Source of the DNA: Actinomycetota bacterium | Lineage (GTDB): Bacteria; Actinomycetota; Humimicrobiia; Hakubellales; JAMDDV01 | Assembly: GCA_023488455.1 (NCBI GenBank) | Contig: JAMDDV010000016.1 | Span: 35,422 to 99,421 of the forward strand | Reading direction: 5' to 3' | Length of the DNA stretch: 64,000 bases | Part shown: piece after piece, positions 62,224 through 64,000 of the stretch | How positions within the stretch are numbered: position 1 is the first letter of the stretch | How the letters are laid out: every line of letters starts with the position of its first letter | The notes under the pieces: model-generated | Told to the model about the DNA's origin: nothing | Seen by the model: the letters and a program-made list of their open reading frames with translations, nothing else | Database searches by the model: none | Translations under genes and position numbers: made by a program

Positions 62224-62951
62224 TTAATTTCGGCATCAGGCAATCATTCGATAAGATTGAGCAGATAGAAGAAAGATACTCAAATATTAAGGAGCCTGTC
62301 GAAATAGCTTTCCCTTATTACTGGGATATATATGAGCCTATTAGGGGGCATTTGTTGGAGATTGCCGGAAAGATTAAATCTTATCAAACAAAAGTTTTGA
62401 GCATTCACGCGGTCCAGGCGCCTATTACAGATGAAATTTTTAAAGTGTGGGGAAGAGAAATAGCGGATTTTGCGAAGTTACTAGGGGTAAAAACCGTTAC
62501 CTTGCATCCAAATAATATAAACAAGGACAAGGCTCTGCAGGAAAGGACCCTTGAGAATTTAAGATATCTTTCTGATCTGTATCAGGATGAAATTGCTTTC
62601 TGCATTGAAACCTTCGAAGGCTCACGAAGGGTATTTGCTCCCGATGAGATAATCAAGTTCAACTTGCCTATGACCCTTGATACCGCGCATATAAGTGATG
62701 AAAAAACAGTTTGGAATCTGCTCAAAGGCTATAAACAAAATATTAAGAATATCCACCTTTCAGCTAAAGATGGAGATAGGCGGCATCTGCCAATCGATAG
62801 TTTTTGCAGAGAGGTGATAAGTTATCTTATCGAGACTAAATGGGATGGAACCGTAATATTGGAGTACTTATTTGAATTTCATGAGCGGATGTTAGATGAT
62901 TTAAGATCACTTGAAAGCAAATTTCAAAGAAAATATCTCCCAGAGATATGA
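62220..62951 (+). CDS. Sugar phosphate isomerase/epimerase-like TIM barrel protein
   Basis: A 243-residue protein of the xylose isomerase-like AP endonuclease 2 superfamily: SIHAVQAPITDEI, VKTVTLHPNN, IAFCIETFEGSRRVF with a metal-ligand Glu, LTLDTAH-like MTLDTAHISD, NIHLSAKDGDRRHLP and GTVILEYLF, giving the His/Glu/Asp metal site in order. Substrate unknown. It is an intact gene among remnants, with GGGGAG about 18 bases upstream and no clear operon partner. Confidence 0.75.
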   Translation: MINFGIRQSFDKIEQIEERYSNIKEPVEIAFPYYWDIYEPIRGHLLEIAGKIKSYQTKVLSIHAVQAPITDEIFKVWGREIADFAKLLGVKTVTLHPNNINKDKALQERTLENLRYLSDLYQDEIAFCIETFEGSRRVFAPDEIIKFNLPMTLDTAHISDEKTVWNLLKGYKQNIKNIHLSAKDGDRRHLPIDSFCREVISYLIETKWDGTVILEYLFEFHERMLDDLRSLESKFQRKYLPEI

Positions 62952-62959
62952 TGGCTTGA

Positions 62960-63301
62960 TCAGTCGAAACCTATTTTGCTGATATACTTTGCAGCGTTCG
63001 CTCTCGAAGCCCAAGATTGTAATAATGTATTTGTAAAGTAAGCAGTTACAATAAACCCATATTCAGCAGATGTTTCTTTATAAGCTATTATAAGGTATTT
63101 ACTTGTAAGAGGTATTTCTGAATAAAAACGCACAGCCAGCAGTTCTCCAAAATCACCTGAATATATCAAATCAGGATTTGAAACGGTTTCAATGGCTTTC
63201 TCCCTTTGATTTTCCATTTCAGGATGTCGTTGTATTATATGATTCCATCTTTCCTCTGTTAGTCGTATTGGGACTAAGTTTTTGGAATATGTAATGATCA
63301 T
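62960..63301 (-). CDS. Small nuclease-like protein (PBECR/ColicinD-RelE-like family, tentative)
   Basis: A 113-residue minus-strand protein. The pattern IRLTEERWNHIIQRHPEM, ETVSNPDLIYSGDFGELLAV, and YGFIVTAYFTN resembles small uncharacterised toxins grouped with phage Barnase-EndoU-ColicinE5/D-RelE-like nucleases. A His in NHIIQRHPEM and the Thr-Ala-Tyr near the end would be candidate site residues. AAGGAG nine bases upstream of the ATG supports the start. No antitoxin partner is evident. It is the only apparently intact minus-strand gene in the window. Confidence 0.6.
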   Translation of the reverse strand: MIITYSKNLVPIRLTEERWNHIIQRHPEMENQREKAIETVSNPDLIYSGDFGELLAVRFYSEIPLTSKYLIIAYKETSAEYGFIVTAYFTNTLLQSWASRANAAKYISKIGFD

Positions 63302-63361
63302 TTTCGCGCGCTCCTTGCTTTTTCTAATCCATTTTTTGCTTTAATAGAGGAAGGGATATAG

Positions 63362-63475
63362 ATGCCTCCATCTTATGTAAAGACAATTCGACAATTGATC
63401 TACTGGGAATATGCAAAACAAATGGCTGAATCAGTGGGATTAGCTGACAATTTTGGATTCATTGTTAATAGGTAA
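63362..63475 (+). pseudogene. N-terminal remnant, possibly of an HNH endonuclease-like protein
   Basis: A 37-codon frame with a good ribosome binding site (AGGAAGGGA) that reads MPPSYVKTIRQLIYWEYAKQ, then GLADNFGFIVNR, and stops. From memory, this N terminus occurs in prokaryotic HNH-type proteins of about 150-200 residues, whose HNH cysteines would follow; nothing like that is found in the next 300 bases. It is therefore probably a truncated gene. Identity is not certain. Confidence 0.45.
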
Positions 63476-63776
63476 GGCTCTTGATTCGGGCAAATAGCAA
63501 AACCCCGTACACTATTTACGAGCAACCCTGCGGAAGCCCATGCACGAGGATTTACTTGCTATAAGCAATATAACAAAATCATCAATATAATATCAAGCTA
63601 TTACTTAATCTTCTTGGTTCGCAATAATCCAGATATTTCAGATTTGGTCCTGGCTCACAATTCTTTTTTATACCGTTTTATCCGAATCCGTGTGCTTAAA
63701 TTGGGATGAATCTACCTTTTACATATTAGCATAAATATAATAATATATATTTAAGTTATTAGTTAATTAATTATAT
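63476..63776. other. AT-rich interval with no recognised gene
   Basis: I see no supported gene, RNA or repeat. The last about 60 bases are almost entirely A and T and probably include the promoter of the DUF3800 gene, but no clear -35/-10 pair can be chosen. Confidence 0.4.
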
Positions 63777-64000
63777 ATGGATAAATATTTATTACTCTCA
63801 ATAGATGAAAGTGGCAAAGCTTCTTATAAGCATAGTTCTGAATTATTCATTCTTTCTGGTATTGTGATTCAAGAGCAGTTAAGAACGAAGCTCATTAAGT
63901 CTATGAGGTATTTAAAAAGTAAGTATTTTAATAATGAAGAGATAGTTTTTCATAGTCGTGATGTCTCAAGGAGAAAAGGCTTATTTTCTAATCTGCAGAG
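63777..64000 (+). CDS. DUF3800-family protein, 5' part only
   Basis: From ATG 63777 an open frame runs off the window after 74 codons. It begins MDKYLLLSIDESGKASYKHS and continues with LFILSGIVI and EIVFHSRDVSRRKGLF. The early Asp-Glu-Ser-Gly motif and the later HSRD are the signature of DUF3800, a putative RNase H-fold nuclease family frequent in defence and mobile regions. The remaining two thirds lie outside the window. Confidence 0.7.
   Translation, partial: MDKYLLLSIDESGKASYKHSSELFILSGIVIQEQLRTKLIKSMRYLKSKYFNNEEIVFHSRDVSRRKGLFSNLQ

Noticed and set aside
1..64000. CRISPR array
   Set aside because: No regularly spaced identical repeats of 25-40 bases were seen on reading; only the two 20-base imperfect copies at 61.3-61.4 kb.
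1..64000. tRNA genes or insertion sequences
   Set aside because: No cloverleaf-like sequence with GGTTCGAATCC-type T arm was noticed, and no transposase with intact ends; the fragment at 59.8-59.9 kb is too short to call.

Overview
The window reads as a chromosomal segment of a bacterium with strong Actinomycetota affinities, probably a deep, anaerobe-like lineage and not a classical actinomycete. Evidence: the block mihF-gmk-rpoZ-coaBC-metK-priA-def-fmt is an actinobacterial arrangement; the integration host factor is the actinobacterial MihF type; PriA has lost its helicase ATPase motifs, as actinobacterial PriA has; SepF and DivIVA are present; and the zinc-ribbon protein followed by RNase H is a familiar actinobacterial pair. 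Features uncommon in that phylum are also present: FtsA alongside SepF, a bacillithiol enzyme (BshC), and a PyrR-attenuated pyr operon. Lineage is inferred from gene content only.

Layout. From 1 to about 55.3 kb everything is on the plus strand, tightly packed, with many 1-30 nt overlaps of TTGA/GTGA/ATGA type and frequent TTG and GTG starts. Order: zinc-ribbon protein tail and RNase H (0-0.5 kb); fatty acid synthesis fabZ-fabD-fabG-fabF-accD-accA (0.6-5.7); cobalamin adenosyltransferase and a B12-type ABC importer (5.7-8.6); RNase P RNA (8.6-9.0); a homocysteine methyltransferase, 3-methyladenine glycosylase, FmdB-like protein, a membrane protein, BshC, a lipoprotein and exonuclease VII (9.0-14.9); a strong terminator; the division and cell wall (dcw) cluster mraZ to ftsZ (15.1-31.6), continuing through yfiH, pstB, phoU, yggS, sepF, proC and divIVA to 36.7; ileS behind its own promoter and a T-box-like leader; a TraR/DksA-like protein, lspA and rluD; the pyr operon behind a PyrR attenuator (41.5-46.9); mihF to coaBC; a decayed RHH/PIN toxin-antitoxin pair (49.5-50.0); and metK-priA-def-fmt.

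From about 55.3 kb to the end the sequence becomes AT-rich, gene-sparse and mixed-strand: an accessory island. It holds an intact MntA/HepT pair; a two-gene unit of a ribbon-helix/winged-helix-like protein and a 780-residue GHKL (Hsp90/MutL/MORC-fold) ATPase; a NYN-domain gene with an early in-frame stop; an isomerase pseudogene on the minus strand; a second MntA with a cut-down HepT; a Fic-like winged-helix remnant; a sugar-isomerase-like TIM barrel; a minus-strand nuclease-like protein; a remnant of a possible HNH protein; and the start of a DUF3800 protein running off the window. The GHKL pair is the best candidate for an undescribed, possibly defensive, system.

How the genes work together. 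The core encodes malonyl-CoA and fatty acid elongation, peptidoglycan precursor synthesis and septation, de novo UMP synthesis, start and end points of translation (IleRS, formyltransferase, deformylase), SAM synthesis and replication restart. Two genes (priA, yggS) have no ATG, GTG or TTG at a credible start and probably begin at ATT. Both decayed toxins lack their middles by apparent in-frame deletions while their antitoxins remain whole.
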